Assembly: GCA_022647575.1 (NCBI GenBank)
Contig: JALCKY010000005.1
Span: 184,370-248,369 of the forward strand
Origin: Lachnospiraceae bacterium
GTDB taxonomy: Bacteria > Bacillota > Clostridia > Lachnospirales > Lachnospiraceae
Direction of reading: 5' to 3'
Length of the DNA: 64,000 nucleotides
The notes below the pieces were generated by a model. The model was not told the DNA's origin. It saw only the letters and a list, made by a program, of their open reading frames with translations, and did no database searches. Positions 63,214 through 64,000 of this stretch are shown one piece after another. A program made the translations under genes and the position numbers. The first letter of the stretch is position 1, and each line of letters starts with the position of its first letter.

Positions 63214-63786
63214 TTAGCACAAACAATCTGTTCCCACTGTGGAGTCCGTATCCATAATCAGGCAACCATTGTTATTAGGTTCTCTGTTGAAATCATAATC
63301 CAGATAATAGTCTTCGTCCTCCATTGTCTGCATCACTGGATAATCTATAACAGTATCTTCGATTTTAAGCCAGCCAATCATATCTGGATTCTGTTCATAA
63401 AGTGGCTGATATTCTGGGAGTATCTCTGCTGGTGCAGATAATTTTTCTACATTCCTTAATATATCTCGAAAGACTCTCTCGATCCCTGCGACAGGTAATT
63501 CATAAAGCTTCTTTGTTTCATTTTCCCTTATTTCACTGATCTCTTTGCTCATCTCGTTCTGTGTCTGCAGGGTACGTTCGTTATCTTTGTGCCTGCACCA
63601 CATAACAATTACAATTGCAATAACACTCATAGTAAAGATAACTGCTGCTATTCTTGTACAAAACATATATCTTCTTTCACTTCGTCTTTTATGACGAAGA
63701 CGGGTGACTTTCGCCACCCGTCTATTCTGTAGGTTCTTTTCATTTTCCCTACACTTTGATTTATGATTGTCGGATTCCGTCTTCAT
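63214..63786 (-). pseudogene. Class B sortase, truncated by IS21
   Basis: 190 residues from ATG 63786 (GAGGG upstream). Cytosolic basic N-terminus, one membrane segment (about 42-62), a coiled linker, and the beginning of the sortase fold (IGWLKIEDTVIDYPVMQT, NREPNNNGCLIMDTDS). The catalytic His and Cys region is absent because the frame leaves sortase sequence at the IS21 end. It follows the LPXTG protein gene, its likely substrate. Confidence 0.88.
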
Positions 63787-63801
63787 ATCATCCCTCATCT
63801 G

Positions 63802-64000
63802 TTATCTAAGTGTTTTCTTCTTTCTTCCTAAACATAGAAGTGTACCACCACTAACCATTACAAGAACGAATAACCATACGATTGGTGAATGATCTCCAGT
63901 CTTAGGAACTTCATCCTTTTGAGTATCTGTTGTACTAGTCGCTTCCTCTGTTACAGCTTCTTTTACTGTAAATGTTGTTGCTGCAGAACCATCTGTCCAC
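63802..64000 (-). CDS. LPXTG-type surface protein, C-terminal end
   Basis: Only the last 65 residues lie in the window; the start is beyond base 64000. The cell-wall sorting signal is complete: VPKTGD, a hydrophobic segment (WLFVLVMVSGGTLLCL) and a basic tail RKKKTLR, preceded by a Thr/Glu-rich spacer. It would be joined to peptidoglycan by a sortase. The sortase B gene after it is truncated. Together they resemble the adhesin module of Tn1549-like elements. Confidence 0.9.
   Translation of the reverse strand, partial: WTDGSAATTFTVKEAVTEEATSTTDTQKDEVPKTGDHSPIVWLFVLVMVSGGTLLCLGRKKKTLR

Larger units (their letters stand above)
60649..63221 (-). mobile_element. IS21-family insertion sequence
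   Basis: About 2.6 kb. The ends carry long inverted repeats: TAGGTCAACTGCTCATTGAA on the left (from 60662) pairs with the complement on the right (to about 63206), each followed inward by CTAGGTCACTT or its complement (60684 and 63183). Multiple terminal repeats are typical of IS21. Outer limits are approximate. Both genes are intact, so it may be active. It truncates the unknown gene on the left and a sortase gene on the right. CACCCATGC/GCATGGGTG at 60709-60730 is a hairpin inside the left end. Confidence 0.85.

Overview
The window reads as a chromosomal segment of a gut-type anaerobic Bacillota, most like the Lachnospiraceae or a close relative. The basis is moderate GC, GGAGG-type ribosome binding sites, YesM/YesN two-component systems beside ABC sugar importers, an ECF riboflavin transporter, SirTM-macrodomain genes, and a sortase B/LPXTG pair of the kind carried by Tn1549-like conjugative elements. 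The genus is not resolved. No rRNA, complete tRNA, CRISPR array or replication origin was seen.

Layout. 1-5.5 kb: two tandem paralogous hybrid histidine kinases on the minus strand (the first runs off the window). 5.9-6.3 kb: tail of a lost MATE exporter. 6.3-21.9 kb: a glycan locus with LacI regulator, GH3, GH31 alpha-xylosidase (YicI type), YesM/YesN, GH42, lipoprotein binding protein, two permeases and YesL. Alpha-xylosidase, beta-galactosidase and beta-glucosidase together fit xyloglucan oligosaccharides. 22-30 kb: housekeeping and stress genes: DUF1304, an OhrR-type regulator divergent from a metallo-hydrolase, TetR with a Na+/H+ antiporter, a membrane ferredoxin/FMN-binding electron-transfer protein with an AraC regulator, Nudix, HxlR and nitroreductase. 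30.6-32.4 kb: AbiE toxin-antitoxin module 1 with an extra VbhA-like gene. 33-49.5 kb: a second glycan locus with permuted GH3, YesN-like regulator, two permeases, two binding proteins, YesM-like kinase and two large GH94-like phosphorylases, probably for beta-glucan oligosaccharides. 50-51.5 kb: AbiE module 2. 51.8-54.2 kb: IS110-family element and debris. 54.5-58.6 kb: SirTM, macrodomain, ferredoxin, flavin-oxidase, RibU and MarR genes, all on the minus strand. 59.2-64 kb: remains of a conjugative element (serine recombinase stump, small protein, sortase stump, LPXTG protein) interrupted by an intact IS21.

Two observations stand out. First, a repeat with a strong hairpin and a tRNA T-arm-like core recurs at about 22.0, 30.3, 32.6, 49.8, 51.7/54.2 and 59.0 kb. 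Different arms with paired TAGCCAA motifs sit on its two sides. The order of arms says that AbiE 1, AbiE 2 and the SirTM cluster are each a cassette bounded by these cores, two of them in tandem, with no integrase gene inside. This looks like site-specific integration of defence/stress cassettes mobilised in trans. Second, nearly all frameshifts in the window fall in 46.5-56.6 kb, and almost every one is repaired by removing a single base from a short homopolymer. That points to sequencing or assembly error rather than decay, so the 'broken' phosphorylases, macrodomain, sirtuin and flavin-oxidase genes may be intact in the organism.
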